This document shows, piece by piece, positions 18,499-27,511 of a stretch of DNA of 64,000 nucleotides; position 1 is the first letter of the stretch, and every line of letters starts with the position of its first letter. The stretch comes from Rhodococcus sp. B7740 (lineage in GTDB: Bacteria; Actinomycetota; Actinomycetes; Mycobacteriales; Mycobacteriaceae). Under the pieces are notes generated by a model, which was not told the DNA's origin, did not search any database, and saw only the letters and a program-made list of their open reading frames with translations. The DNA lies in assembly GCF_000954115.1 (NCBI RefSeq), contig NZ_CP010797.1, positions 2,604,001 through 2,668,000 of the forward strand, written 5' to 3'. A program made the position numbers and the translations under genes.

Positions 18499-19796
18499 GC
18501 TTCTCGCTGCGCGCCCGGGTGGCCGCGGCCACCGCTCTCGGAGCCACCCTGGTGGTGGCCGCCCTCGCGGTGGTCACCTCGGTCGCCATCTCCCGCAACA
18601 ACGTCAATCAGCTCGACGAACGTCTGACGACGGCCTCGCAGGTGCTGGTCCCGAACTCGTCGACGTTGGAGGCCTTCATCGATCAGCTGTCCGGAGCGTT
18701 CGCCGTCACGATTCGCAGCGGCGACATCGTGGTCGCATCGACCCCGACGCGGCTGCCTGCGCTGGCGGCCGGATCCCAGACCGTCGACGTGGACGGTCAA
18801 CGGTTCCGGGTCTACACGGCAGTATCGACCGTTGTCTCGTCCATCTCCATCTCGATCGGTGTGCCCGCCATCGAAGCTCAACAAGTGACCGACGAGCAAC
18901 AGAAGCAGGTACTCCTGTTGGGACTGGCCGCGATCGCCGTGTCCACGGGCCTGGGTTGGCTCTTCGGTGGACGGGCCGTGAGACCGCTGGTGACGTTGAC
19001 CCGTCAGGTCAGTGCCCAGCCACCGACCGCTCCCGAAACCCGCACGGGCGTCACCGAAGCCGACGAACTCGCCGTCGCCATCGGGGGCATGCTGACCAGG
19101 CTGAACGAGGCTCAGGAACGCACCAACGCCGCGCTCGACACTGCCCGCGATTTCGCGGCCGTCTCCGCGCACGAGCTCCGCACCCCGCTGACCGCGATGC
19201 GCACGGACATCGAGGTGCTCAGAACCCTCGATCTCGAGCGCGCGCAGCAGCAGGAGATTCTGGGCGACCTCGAACGGACACAGGGACGAGTGGAGACGAC
19301 ACTGACAGCCTTGGAGCGACTGGCGTCGGGTGAATTGTCCAGCGAGGCCGACAGAGTCGAGACCGACATCATCGACATCTGCGACGTCGCAGCCCAGGAT
19401 GCGCAGCGACTGCATCCGGGCCTCGACATACGGGTCGAGTCCGCCCCCGACTGCGAGATCACGATGCGTGCCCTGCCGACCGGCCTTCGGCTGGCCGTCG
19501 ACAACGTGATCGGAAACGCCGTTCGGCACGGCGACGCGACGTCGATCGTCATCACCGCCGAGCGCGAGGGCACGACGGTACGCGTCCTGGTCGACGACAA
19601 CGGATCCGGCGTTCCCCTCGATGAACGCGAGACGGTGTTCGGCCGATTCGAGCGCGGCACCCGAGCGGCCAAGGGCGGCTCGGGGCTCGGCCTGGCACTG
19701 GTGGCTCAGCAAGCCCAATTGCACGGCGGGCGGGCCTGGTTCACCGACAGTCCATTGGGCGGAGCGAGATTGGTGCTGGAGCTGCAGGACAGCTGA
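18495..19796 (+). CDS. prrB: Sensor histidine kinase PrrB
   Basis: The 433-residue partner of PrrA is coupled by ATGA overlap. It has a helix at about 8-30 and a second at about 135-155 bracketing a periplasmic sensor loop, then a HAMP region. The phosphoacceptor is in [20 protein letters not shown], the N box is [15 protein letters not shown], and the G boxes are VDDNGSGVP and [10 protein letters not shown]. These are all the elements of an active HisKA/HATPase kinase. It autophosphorylates in the membrane and passes the phosphate to PrrA. The signal is not deducible from sequence. Confidence 0.92.
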   Translation: MSFSLRARVAAATALGATLVVAALAVVTSVAISRNNVNQLDERLTTASQVLVPNSSTLEAFIDQLSGAFAVTIRSGDIVVASTPTRLPALAAGSQTVDVDGQRFRVYTAVSTVVSSISISIGVPAIEAQQVTDEQQKQVLLLGLAAIAVSTGLGWLFGGRAVRPLVTLTRQVSAQPPTAPETRTGVTEADELAVAIGGMLTRLNEAQERTNAALDTARDFAAVSAHELRTPLTAMRTDIEVLRTLDLERAQQQEILGDLERTQGRVETTLTALERLASGELSSEADRVETDIIDICDVAAQDAQRLHPGLDIRVESAPDCEITMRALPTGLRLAVDNVIGNAVRHGDATSIVITAEREGTTVRVLVDDNGSGVPLDERETVFGRFERGTRAAKGGSGLGLALVAQQAQLHGGRAWFTDSPLGGARLVLELQDS

Positions 19797-19858
19797 AGTA
19801 CGGCAGTCTTTACGCGGGGGAAACCTGCGGGTCCATCCGATCCGAGGATCATGTACCC

Positions 19859-20881
19859 ATGCACACGTCGTCGGACTTCTTCGTCCCCACCATCGACATC
19901 TCACCGTACGTTCTGGACGGTGCCACCGCGGCGGCCGACGGGACCGCCCGGCGCAGCGTCGCGTCGGACATCGATTACGCTTGCAGCACAGTCGGTTTCA
20001 TGCAGATTCTCGGACACGGGATCCCCGAGGACACCGTGAACGGCCTGGCGTCGGCGATGGATTCGTTCTTCGGACTCGAACCGGCGGCGAAGCGGGCCTA
20101 CATCTGCCCACCCGAACGCAACCGCGGGTACACCGCTCCGAAGAGCGAATCGCTGAGCCTGAGCCTGGGAGTCGAATCGGCGTCGGGCACGAACGACTGG
20201 TTCGAGGCCTTCAACGTCGGGACGGGCGAGGCGAACACCTGGCCCGAGTGCGCGGGGTTCCAGCGCGCCGTCGAACGGTACTTCGCCGAGGCAGCGCGCG
20301 TGGCCCGGACGCTGACCACCGTGTTCGCCGACGCACTCGGTGTGGCCCCGACCGTGTTCTCCGACATCACCGATCGCTCGCTCGACACCCTGCGGATGAA
20401 CAACTACGCGCTGGACCCCGGCCTACGTGTGCCGGACACCGAGCTCACCGGGATGAGCGAGCACACCGACTACGGATTGGTGACGGTGCTGTGGGCCGAT
20501 CGAGTGCCCGGTCTGCAGGTTCTCGGCATCGACCGACGGTGGCACGACGTGCAACCCGTCGAGGGAGCGATGCTGGTGAACCTGGGTGATCTGACGGCCC
20601 GACTGACCAACGACCGCTGGGTGTCGACGCTGCATCGCGTGCGTCCGCCGATTGCCGACGGAACGATTCAGCGCAGGCGCTCTGCCGCCTTCTTCCACGA
20701 CGGCAACCTCGACGCGGTGATCGCGCCGTTGCCGTCGTGCATCGAGCCCGGTGACGTGGCCCGGTACGAACCGGTGACGGTAGCCCAGCACATTGCCGCC
20801 AAGCTCGCGGGTTCCCGAGGGGGAAAGGCCAACACCTCGGCAGCCCGCGAGGCCGAGCGGGTACGCAGCGCTGTCACCTGA
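19859..20881 (+). CDS. Isopenicillin N synthase-like 2-oxoglutarate/Fe(II) dioxygenase
   Basis: The 340-residue protein has an N-terminal DIOX_N domain (TIDISPYVLDG, CSTVGFMQILGHGIP) and a jelly-roll core. The iron triad is HTD in MSEHTDYGLVT plus the histidine of TLHRVRPP. The RxS motif for 2-oxoglutarate or substrate is RRSAAFF. Such enzymes hydroxylate or oxidatively cyclise small molecules; plant-hormone and antibiotic enzymes are the known members. No biosynthetic partner is adjacent (prrB lies 62 bases upstream), so the substrate remains open. A weak ribosome-binding region precedes the ATG. Confidence 0.87.
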   Translation: MHTSSDFFVPTIDISPYVLDGATAAADGTARRSVASDIDYACSTVGFMQILGHGIPEDTVNGLASAMDSFFGLEPAAKRAYICPPERNRGYTAPKSESLSLSLGVESASGTNDWFEAFNVGTGEANTWPECAGFQRAVERYFAEAARVARTLTTVFADALGVAPTVFSDITDRSLDTLRMNNYALDPGLRVPDTELTGMSEHTDYGLVTVLWADRVPGLQVLGIDRRWHDVQPVEGAMLVNLGDLTARLTNDRWVSTLHRVRPPIADGTIQRRRSAAFFHDGNLDAVIAPLPSCIEPGDVARYEPVTVAQHIAAKLAGSRGGKANTSAAREAERVRSAVT

Positions 20882-20903
20882 CCTGCGGGTGCTTCGAGTG
20901 CAG

Positions 20904-21263
20904 TTATTTGACGTCGAGCAGGTCGATGACGAACACGAGCGTCTTGCCGGACAGGCGGTGACCTGCGCCGGCGGGGCCGTAGGCGAGCTCCGGCGGAATG
21001 GTGAGCTGACGGCGTCCGCCGACCTTCATTCCGGGGATGCCGTCCTGCCAACCCTGAATGAGTCCGCGCAACGGGAACTGGATGGATTCGCCGCGGTTCC
21101 AGGACGAGTCGAACTCTTCGCCCGAATCGAACTCGACTCCGACGTAATGCACCTCCACGGTGCCGCCTGCGACTGCCTCTGCGCCGTCACCCTCGACGAG
21201 GTCGACCGTCACCAGGTCCAATGGTGCTGGTCCGGCCTGAAATTCGATCACTGGCTTCGTCAC
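20904..21263 (-). CDS. FKBP-type peptidyl-prolyl cis-trans isomerase
   Basis: This 119-residue single-domain FKBP is the minimal size for the family. Active-site elements are VEVHYVGVEFDSGEEFDSSW, FPLRGLIQGWQDGIPGMKVG, RRQLTIPPELAYG and LVFVIDLLDV. It catalyses proline isomerisation and aids folding in the cytoplasm, as no signal peptide is present. The GTG start is chosen because AGGAGA lies 5-6 bases upstream and the family's N-terminus begins there. It converges with the dioxygenase gene with a 22-base gap. Confidence 0.93.
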   Translation of the reverse strand: MTKPVIEFQAGPAPLDLVTVDLVEGDGAEAVAGGTVEVHYVGVEFDSGEEFDSSWNRGESIQFPLRGLIQGWQDGIPGMKVGGRRQLTIPPELAYGPAGAGHRLSGKTLVFVIDLLDVK

Positions 21264-21348
21264 TGAAGTCTCCTGCGGTTGATGCCGGCCCGCCGACGCC
21301 GGCTGTGAAGCTCTGGGCATATTCCACATCGACTTTACGTCGTGATGG

Positions 21349-22023
21349 TCAACCGATCGGAGCTGGCATCAAATTCGTCTGGTATTCGCAGGTCAGCGTG
21401 TTGCCGGTTGCGGGGTCGGCCATCTCGACCTTCCACGCGTCGGAGAACTGATTCACCCCGTGATGCATCGAGATGGTGCCCGAGATCAAGACCGTTCCAC
21501 GCGCGAACAGACCGCGCTCGGTGAGTACGTCGAGCCAGTACTGCGGAGCGAGAAGATCACCGAGAGTTCCGGACTGGATGAGAACTCCGTCGGCCCAACC
21601 GGTCAAGGTGATCTCGTCCAGTCGGTCGGCCACCTCGCTCAACCGCCACGCACCGGTACCGAGCACGTCGGGGGCGGCGTTCTTGCTCCATGCAACGCTG
21701 TGCACTTCCAGGTCACGGTCGGTGTGGTCGCATGCGACCGTGAGCAGCACGTCGTCGATGGTCTCGCCCAGGATCACCAGAGCCCACTCGGCCTCGCCCG
21801 AGGTGCGTCCGTGTTGAACGGCGACGGCATCGGTCTGCTGCGCCAGATACGGCGAGATGGGGTACAGCGCCGGGGTAACCGTGGGAGCCGGCACGCCCAG
21901 TTCGGCCAACTCTGCGATGTGCGACGCCACCTCTTCCTGGTTGCGACCGGCATAGCCCGCATTGAGCAGCGCGGTCACTTCTACCGACTCGGTCGTGCCG
22001 TCGGGCAACGTGAATGTGAGCAT
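21349..22023 (-). CDS. DUF2848 family protein (fumarylacetoacetate-hydrolase-like fold)
   Basis: The 224-residue protein starts LTFTLPDGTTESVEV, with the family pattern AGYAGRNQEEVASHIAELAE. It continues with VACDHTDRDLEVHSVAWSK and ends near GTVLISGTISMHHGVNQFSD. DUF2848 members are thought to be related to fumarylacetoacetate hydrolases and are often beside amidases and transporters. The gene is divergent from an MHS transporter across an intergenic region holding a GntR-type palindrome. It probably processes the compound handled by the transporter and the nitrilase downstream; the reaction is unknown. Confidence 0.83.
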   Translation of the reverse strand: MLTFTLPDGTTESVEVTALLNAGYAGRNQEEVASHIAELAELGVPAPTVTPALYPISPYLAQQTDAVAVQHGRTSGEAEWALVILGETIDDVLLTVACDHTDRDLEVHSVAWSKNAAPDVLGTGAWRLSEVADRLDEITLTGWADGVLIQSGTLGDLLAPQYWLDVLTERGLFARGTVLISGTISMHHGVNQFSDAWKVEMADPATGNTLTCEYQTNLMPAPIG

Positions 22024-22078
22024 CAGTAAGGACCCTCTCCTCGTAAATTAATTGTTTCCGATGCGCCCAAAGCCTTGC

Positions 22079-22095
22079 GCATACGTTTTGTATAC
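22079..22095. promoter_or_regulatory. Putative GntR operator, site 1
   Basis: GCATACGTTTTGTATAC contains GTATAC-type arms (ATAC-N6-GTAT) and matches 15 of 17 positions with the site at 24113. It lies between the divergent DUF2848 and MHS transporter genes, 58 bases before the transporter start. Local control by the adjacent FadR-like GntR regulator is inferred. Confidence 0.65.
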
Positions 22096-22153
22096 AGCAA
22101 GTATGGAGCACGTACAACGGATAGAGTGATCCCAGGCACACAAAGGAGTCGTC

Positions 22154-23503
22154 ATGACCGAACCAGTTTCGGTGGATAGAAAAGGCCTGGCCAAGGCCTT
22201 TGCCGCCAGCCTGACCGGAACGGCGTTGGAGTGGTACGACTTCGCCGTCTACTCGGCCGCAGCAGCGCTGGTGTTCCCGCTGGTCTTCTTCCCCGACAGC
22301 GATCCGCTGACCGGCACATTGCTTGCCTTCTCGACCTACGCGGTCGGATACATCGCCCGTCCAGTAGGTGGATTCGTCTTCGGGCGACTCGGCGACGTCA
22401 TCGGCCGAAAACAACTTCTCGTCATCACCCTGCTGCTGATCGGCGTCACGACGTTCGCCATCGGTTTGATCCCCGGATACGACACCATCGGCATCGCGGC
22501 CCCGATCATCCTCGTCACCATGCGCTTCTGCCAGGGCGTTGCCGTCGGCGGCGAGTGGGGCGGAGCCGTTCTGCTCTCCAGCGAATACGGCGATCCCCGC
22601 AAGCGCGGCTTCTGGTCCTCCGCAGCGCAGATCGGACCACCGGCGGGCAACCTGCTCGCCAACGGCGCACTGGCAATCCTGACTCTGTCGCTCACCGACC
22701 AGCAGTTCGAGTCCTGGGGCTGGCGTGTTGCATTCCTCTTCTCGGCCGTTCTCGTCGGTTTCGGTCTGTGGATCCGCTTGAAGCTCGAGGACACCCCGGT
22801 GTTCAAAGCACTTCAGGAGAGCGGCGATCGCTCGGAAGCCCCGATCAGCGAAGTGTTCAAGACGGAACTGCGACCACTGGTGGCAGGCATCATGTCCCGC
22901 GTCGCACCCGACGTCATCTACGCACTGTTCACGGTCTTCTCGATCACCTACGGAACTCAGAAACTGGGCTTCGAGCGCAGCGAGGTGTTGACGGCAATTC
23001 TGGTCGGATCGGCCTGCCAACTCGGCTTGATCCCGCTGGCCGGAGCGGTCTCCGACCGCATCAACCGACGCCTGGTCTACGGCGTCGCGGCCGTGGGCGG
23101 CGTTGCCTGGAGCGCGATCTTCTTCCTCGTCATCGGCGGTGGATCCCTACCGCTGCTGATCCTCGGCGTCGTCGTCGGCCTGGCGTTCCACTCGTTCATG
23201 TACGGACCGCAGGCCGCCTTCGTCACCGAGCAGTTCAGCGTTCGACTCCGCTCGACCGGCAGCTCGTTGGCGTACACGATCGCCGGAGTGTTCGGTGGAG
23301 CGATGGCACCGCTGATCTTCGTGTACCTGCTCGACAAGACCGACAGTTGGGTACCGATCGCCGGATACATCGTCATCGTCGGCGCGGTGACGCTGGTCGG
23401 CCTGGCACTGGGACGCAACCCCGACCCCACCGAGGACGAGCACTACGTGCTACTGAATCAGGAACACGAAAAGGCTACGCGCGCAGCAGAGTCTGAAGTG
23501 TGA
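22154..23503 (+). CDS. MFS transporter, metabolite:H+ symporter (MHS) family
   Basis: The 449-residue protein has twelve helices. The N-terminus carries the MHS mark GTALEWYDFAVYSAAAALVF, the loop 2-3 motif GRLGDVIGRKQLL, and RFCQGVAVGGEWGGAVLLSSE in helix 4. MHS members import organic acids and small zwitterions with protons. The ATG is preceded by AAGGAG at good spacing. Its 3' end overlaps the converging GntR gene by 29 bases. In context it is the uptake system of the DUF2848/nitrilase cassette. Confidence 0.92.
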   Translation: MTEPVSVDRKGLAKAFAASLTGTALEWYDFAVYSAAAALVFPLVFFPDSDPLTGTLLAFSTYAVGYIARPVGGFVFGRLGDVIGRKQLLVITLLLIGVTTFAIGLIPGYDTIGIAAPIILVTMRFCQGVAVGGEWGGAVLLSSEYGDPRKRGFWSSAAQIGPPAGNLLANGALAILTLSLTDQQFESWGWRVAFLFSAVLVGFGLWIRLKLEDTPVFKALQESGDRSEAPISEVFKTELRPLVAGIMSRVAPDVIYALFTVFSITYGTQKLGFERSEVLTAILVGSACQLGLIPLAGAVSDRINRRLVYGVAAVGGVAWSAIFFLVIGGGSLPLLILGVVVGLAFHSFMYGPQAAFVTEQFSVRLRSTGSSLAYTIAGVFGGAMAPLIFVYLLDKTDSWVPIAGYIVIVGAVTLVGLALGRNPDPTEDEHYVLLNQEHEKATRAAESEV

Positions 23504-24116
23504 CCTCGAGGTGAGCGTCGATCTTCTCGTGCACCAGGCCCTCGTCGCCGACACTCAGTGCGTCGATGATGGCCTGGTGCTCGGCGCACACGCGGTGCTG
23601 CCGGTTGGCCGCGGTGAACAGAGCGCTCAGACCGACCCGCAGCTGCCGAGCACGCAGACCCGCGTAGGTGCGGGAGAGGAGATCGCTGCCCGCCGAATCG
23701 ATCAAACTCTGATGGAAGGTGCCGTCCCAGTCGATGAACTCCTTCGGCGCTTCGGCACTGTCGGAGTTCATCAGCAATTCCTGCTGTTCGAGCGCATGCT
23801 GCATCGCCGCGATCGGAGCGTCCCCGGCGCGCAGCGCACGAGTGGCCGCATGCCGTTCGAGGACGCCGCGCAGATCCATCAGTTCGGCGATCTGCCGTCC
23901 GGACATGGCCGGCACATGCGCGCCGCGCTTGGGCACCATCTCGACCAGTCCCTCGGACTGCAACATCAGCAGCGCCTCACGCACCGGCGTCCGCGACACT
24001 CCGATACGCGTCGCGAGCTCCTGTTCGTTGAGAAACGTGCCGGTGGCGGCCGGTGACGACAACACCTGATCGCGTACGAACAGATATGCCTTGTCCCTCC
24101 CCGACAGTGGTTGCAT
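23475..24116 (-). CDS. GntR family regulator (FadR/FCD subfamily)
   Basis: The protein has 213 residues. The N-terminal winged helix is about 5-70 (LNEQELATRIGVSRTPVREALLMLQSEGLVEMVPKRG, here spanning two lines of the fold). The C-terminal all-helical FCD domain has metal/ligand residues in DLRGVLERHAA, DWDGTFHQSLI and CAEHQAIIDAL. The start codon itself lies inside the palindrome at 24113-24129, so autoregulation is very likely and the message may be leaderless. It is divergent from the nitrilase gene and converges on the MHS gene. FCD ligands are usually carboxylic acids. Confidence 0.9.
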   Translation of the reverse strand: MQPLSGRDKAYLFVRDQVLSSPAATGTFLNEQELATRIGVSRTPVREALLMLQSEGLVEMVPKRGAHVPAMSGRQIAELMDLRGVLERHAATRALRAGDAPIAAMQHALEQQELLMNSDSAEAPKEFIDWDGTFHQSLIDSAGSDLLSRTYAGLRARQLRVGLSALFTAANRQHRVCAEHQAIIDALSVGDEGLVHEKIDAHLEVTLQTLLRA

Positions 24117-24129
24117 ACGATATGTATAC
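24113..24129. promoter_or_regulatory. Putative GntR operator, site 2
   Basis: GCATACGATATGTATAC has the same ATAC-N6-GTAT layout as the site at 22079. It spans the start codon of the GntR gene and precedes the divergent nitrilase gene by 33 bases. One bound dimer could repress both directions. Confidence 0.7.
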
Positions 24130-24162
24130 CTGTCTTCCCCCGACGAAACCAGGAGTCAGACC

Positions 24163-24963
24163 GTGAGCTCGACTATCCGCATCAGCCTGGCCCAGATCAC
24201 CAGTGGCGAACACCCCACCGAAAACCTCGAACTCGTCGACACCCACGCCCGTGCCGCCGCACACGCCGGTTCGGACATCGTCGTGTTCCCCGAGGCGACC
24301 ATGCGATGCTTCGGCGGACCCATCAGGAAAATCGCGGAGCCTCTCGACGGCGAGTGGGCGAACGCCGTGCGCTCCATCGCCTCCGACGCCGGCATCACCG
24401 TCGTTGCCGGAATGTTCACTCCAGCCCCGGACGACAGGGTGACGAACACCCTGCTCGTCACCGGGCCCGGCATCGACGCGAGCTACGACAAGATCCACCT
24501 GTTCGACGCATTCGGATTCGCCGAATCCGATACCGTCGCACCGGGTTCGGACCCGCTCGTGGTGGACATCGCCGGAGTTCGAGTGGGCTTCGCGACCTGC
24601 TACGACATCCGATTCCCCTCGCTGTTCCAGAAACTCGGCGACCTCGGAGCAGAGGTCGTCGTGGTTCCCGCGTCGTGGGGATCGGGTGACGGCAAGGTCG
24701 AGCAATGGACCCTGCTCGCTCGCGCACGCGCGTTGGACTCGACCACCTTCATCGCAGCCTGCGACCAAGCCGAACCCGCTGCCGCCGAGGGTAATGCGCC
24801 GCTGGGCGTGGGACACAGCATCGTCTGCTCCCCCACCGGCGAGATCCTCGGTCAGCTCGACGCGACACCGGGCATGCTGACCATCGACATCGACACAGGA
24901 CTGGTCGACGCCGTGCGCAGAACTCTGCCGGTGTTGAAGAACCGCAAGCACTTCGACGCCTGA
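24163..24963 (+). CDS. Carbon-nitrogen hydrolase (nitrilase/omega-amidase-like)
   Basis: The protein has 266 residues. The Glu-Lys-Cys triad of the nitrilase superfamily is present: Glu in VVFPEATMRCFG, Lys in SYDKIHLFDAFG and Cys in GFATCYDIRFPSLF. The PYDKxHLFD-type context resembles omega-amidase/Nit2 and other branch-10 amidases, which hydrolyse small amides to acids and ammonia. The GTG start is chosen for AGGAG 7 bases upstream; the longer reading crosses the operator. It is divergent from gntR and is the likely enzymatic core of this cassette. Confidence 0.9.
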   Translation: MSSTIRISLAQITSGEHPTENLELVDTHARAAAHAGSDIVVFPEATMRCFGGPIRKIAEPLDGEWANAVRSIASDAGITVVAGMFTPAPDDRVTNTLLVTGPGIDASYDKIHLFDAFGFAESDTVAPGSDPLVVDIAGVRVGFATCYDIRFPSLFQKLGDLGAEVVVVPASWGSGDGKVEQWTLLARARALDSTTFIAACDQAEPAAAEGNAPLGVGHSIVCSPTGEILGQLDATPGMLTIDIDTGLVDAVRRTLPVLKNRKHFDA

Positions 24964-24972
24964 CGGGCCCGC

Positions 24973-25026
24973 GAACTCGAAGTTATGGATGGATTTCGCC
25001 CTAAATCCGTCCATAACCTCGAACTC
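24973..25026. repeat. Long imperfect palindrome, element 1 of a pair
   Basis: Arms of 24 bases (24973-24996 and 25003-25026) pair at 20 positions plus one G-T wobble, around the loop CGCCCT. The inner 15 pairs (GTTATGGATGGATTT against its partner) are uninterrupted apart from the wobble. It starts 10 bases after the nitrilase stop, so it may terminate that transcript, but it has no T-run and closely resembles element 2 in its 3' edge (CGAACTCGGCG). It could be a mobile palindromic repeat. Confidence 0.75.
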
Positions 25027-25051
25027 GGCGCGCGAACGCTCCCGTCACGCA

Positions 25052-25110
25052 CCGAGATCGCAGTTGTGTAGACGAAACAGGCCATATCGCCTGCGTAACT
25101 GCGAACTCGG
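25052..25110. repeat. Palindromic element 2 of the pair
   Basis: Outer arms 25052-25065 and 25097-25110 pair at 13 of 14 positions (CGCAGTT with AACTGCG at the inner end). A second short stem CAGGC/GCCTG lies inside at 25078-25093. The right edge, TAACTGCGAACTCGGCG, nearly repeats the right edge of element 1, TAACCTCGAACTCGGCG. The two elements therefore share their ends but not their centres. Confidence 0.65.
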
Positions 25111-25123
25111 CGTAAACAACAAT

Positions 25124-25152
25124 GCCGCCGGCTCCCGAGGGGAGCCGGCGGC
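25124..25152 (-). terminator. Strong hairpin terminator downstream of gltA
   Basis: A perfect 12-base stem (GCCGCCGGCTCC with GGAGCCGGCGGC) surrounds a 5-base loop, 19 bases past the gltA stop. On the gltA strand it is followed by ATTGTTGTTTACG, a T-rich stretch typical of intrinsic termination. It may also act on transcripts arriving from the nitrilase side. Confidence 0.85.
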
Positions 25153-25170
25153 GTCGTTGTACAGCGGGAG

Positions 25171-26469
25171 CTAGCGGGAGCCGACGTCCTGGTAGTCGCG
25201 CTCGGTGTAGCCGGTGTAGATCTGGCGCGGACGGCCGATCTTGCCGGTCGTGTCCTCGTTCTGCTCGCGCCAGTGCGCGATCCAGCCCGGGAGACGGCCC
25301 ATCGCGAACAACACCGTGAACATGCGCGGCGGGAAGCCCATCGCGCGGTAGATCAGGCCGGTGTAGAAATCGACGTTGGGGTACAGCTTGCGCTCGACGA
25401 AGTAGTCGTCGGTCAGCGCGGTCTCCTCGAGCTTGAGAGCGATCTCGAGCAGTTCGTCGCCGTTGCCGAGCTTGCCGAGGATCGTGTGCGCAGTTTCCTT
25501 GACCAGCGTCGCGCGCGGATCGAAGTTCTTGTACACGCGGTGCCCGAAGCCCATGAGCTTGACGCCGTCTTCCTTGTTCTTGACTCGACGCAGGAAGTCG
25601 GTGGCGTCGCCGCCCTCGGCCTTGATCTTGTCCAGCATCTCGAGCACGGCCTGGTTGGCTCCGCCGTGCAGCGGGCCCCAGAGCGCGTTGATGCCGCCGG
25701 AGATCGAGGTGAACAGGTTGGCCTGCGAGGATCCGACGAGACGCACCGTCGAGGTGGAGCAGTTCTGCTCGTGGTCGGCATGCAGGATGAGCAGCATGTC
25801 GAGTGCCTTGACGATCTCGGGATCCACCTCGTACGGCTCGGCCGGGAAGCCGAACGTCAGACGCAGGAAGTTCTCGACCAGGCTCTTCGAGTTGTCCGGG
25901 TACAGGAACGGCTGACCGACGGACTTCTTGTAGGCGTACGCCGCGATGGTCGGCAACTTGGCCAGCAGACGGATGGTCGACAGCTCGACCTGCTCCGGGT
26001 CGTTGGGGTCGAGCGAGTCCTGGTAGTACGCCGACAGCGCGTTGACGGCACTCGACAGCACCGGCATCGGGTGAGCGTTGCGCGGGAACCCGTCGAAGAA
26101 CCGCTTGAGGTCCTCGTGCAGCAGAGTGTGCCGACGGATCTTGTCGGTGAACTTCTCGAGCTGAGCCTCGGACGGCAGCTCCCCGTAGATCAGCAGGTAG
26201 CTGACCTCGATGAACGAAGACTTGCCCGCAAGCTGTTCGATCGGGTATCCGCGGTAGCGCAGGATGCCTGCGTCACCGTCGATGTAGGTGATGGCCGACT
26301 TGGTCGACGCGGTGTTGACGAACCCGCCGTCCAACGTCGTGTAGCCGGTGGTGGCCAGCAACTTTCCCAGCTCGATGCCGTTGTTGCCTTCGGAGGCCTC
26401 GGCAATCGACATGGAGTATTCGCCACCGGGATAGGTGAGGGTGGCTTTGGCATCATTCTCAGCGGGCAC
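25171..26469 (-). CDS. gltA: Citrate synthase (type II, hexameric)
   Basis: The protein has 432 residues, essentially the length of mycobacterial GltA2 and very similar along its whole length. It condenses oxaloacetate with acetyl-CoA in the TCA cycle. Catalytic histidines are in HADHEQNCSTSTVR and GFGHRVYKNFDPRA, and the catalytic Asp is in PNVDFYTGLIYRA. The GTG start is preceded by GAGAGGGA at 6-base spacing and matches the expected N-terminus (residues TLTYPGGEY). A second, smaller citrate synthase gene (citA) lies 4 kb away. Confidence 0.96.
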   Translation of the reverse strand: MPAENDAKATLTYPGGEYSMSIAEASEGNNGIELGKLLATTGYTTLDGGFVNTASTKSAITYIDGDAGILRYRGYPIEQLAGKSSFIEVSYLLIYGELPSEAQLEKFTDKIRRHTLLHEDLKRFFDGFPRNAHPMPVLSSAVNALSAYYQDSLDPNDPEQVELSTIRLLAKLPTIAAYAYKKSVGQPFLYPDNSKSLVENFLRLTFGFPAEPYEVDPEIVKALDMLLILHADHEQNCSTSTVRLVGSSQANLFTSISGGINALWGPLHGGANQAVLEMLDKIKAEGGDATDFLRRVKNKEDGVKLMGFGHRVYKNFDPRATLVKETAHTILGKLGNGDELLEIALKLEETALTDDYFVERKLYPNVDFYTGLIYRAMGFPPRMFTVLFAMGRLPGWIAHWREQNEDTTGKIGRPRQIYTGYTERDYQDVGSR

Positions 26470-26539
26470 GAATGGTCCCTCTCGAACTCGTGTAACGGAC
26501 ACGTACTTGAAGCGGACAGTTCTAACGTCGATAGTGAAA

Positions 26540-27511
26540 CTAGTCTCTCGACGCCTCGGACGCCCACGGAGGGTCGGCACCGGGTCGAGAAACCGTGATT
26601 GCCGCCGCTTTCGCGGCGAAATCGAGCGCTTCCCGCCAATCTTGCTTGCTCATCTCTTTCACCGCGTTCGATGTGATAATGCTCTCCTTCTGCAGAAAGC
26701 TGAGCAGAGCCCCTTGCACGGTGTCACCTGCGCCGATGGTGTCGACGACGTCGACCGCAACTCCCGGTACCGAGATCTCCTCGGCTGTGACAATTTTTGT
26801 ACCCGACGTCTCCTCGGCTGCGGTGAAGACCGAGATTCCGTTGCCGCCGCGAGTCATGACCACTGCGGTGACACCCGACGCGAGCCAGTCGTCCACCGTT
26901 GTGCCCTGGGTTCCGAGCCCCAACCAATGCGAGTCGTCCTCGGAGACCTTGAGGATGTCGATGCTGGGCAACCACGAACGGAAACGGTCGCGGAACCCGT
27001 CGGCGGTGATGTCTCCGCTGGTGCTGTCGATCGCGGCAGGCCGGATGTTGGGGTCGAGCATCGTGAGCTTGCCCGCCGCCCGGGCGCGGTGCAGCAGGCC
27101 CGCGTACATCGACGCCCCGGGTTCGTAGAGCAGTGACAACGTGCCGAACGAGAGCACGCTGATCTCGTCGGGTAGATCGCCGGGATCGGCAACGAGACGA
27201 TCGGCGGTGCCGTCGGCGTAGAACGAATACTCGGCACTGCCGTCGTCGGCGAGGGTGGTCATCGCCAAGGTCGTCGGCTCGTCGCCGCGCTGCACCCACG
27301 TGGTGTCCACACCCGCGTCGCGCAGACTCGCCAGGATCTGCTCGCCGAACGGGTCGCGCGAGATACGCGAGAGGTACGCGACGGGCGAACCCAGTCGACC
27401 GATCGCGACGGCGACGTTGAACGGCCCGCCGCCGAGTTTCGGCGAGAGCAGCGGCCCCTCGTGCACCGGGACCAGATCGACCAACGCCTCACCGCACACC
27501 AGAATGGTCAC
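26540..27511 (-). CDS. PfkB family carbohydrate kinase (fructokinase-like)
   Basis: The protein has 323 residues. The N-terminal PfkB signature is GGGPFNVAVAIGRLG, and the C-terminal one is DVVDTIGAGDTVQGALL with the catalytic Asp of GAGD. These kinases phosphorylate sugars such as fructose. The GTG start overlaps the stop of the aldose-epimerase gene (GTGA), so the pair is coupled. Together they look like a small sugar-use unit with the MFS gene upstream. The exact sugar is undetermined. Confidence 0.9.
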   Translation of the reverse strand: MTILVCGEALVDLVPVHEGPLLSPKLGGGPFNVAVAIGRLGSPVAYLSRISRDPFGEQILASLRDAGVDTTWVQRGDEPTTLAMTTLADDGSAEYSFYADGTADRLVADPGDLPDEISVLSFGTLSLLYEPGASMYAGLLHRARAAGKLTMLDPNIRPAAIDSTSGDITADGFRDRFRSWLPSIDILKVSEDDSHWLGLGTQGTTVDDWLASGVTAVVMTRGGNGISVFTAAEETSGTKIVTAEEISVPGVAVDVVDTIGAGDTVQGALLSFLQKESIITSNAVKEMSKQDWREALDFAAKAAAITVSRPGADPPWASEASRD

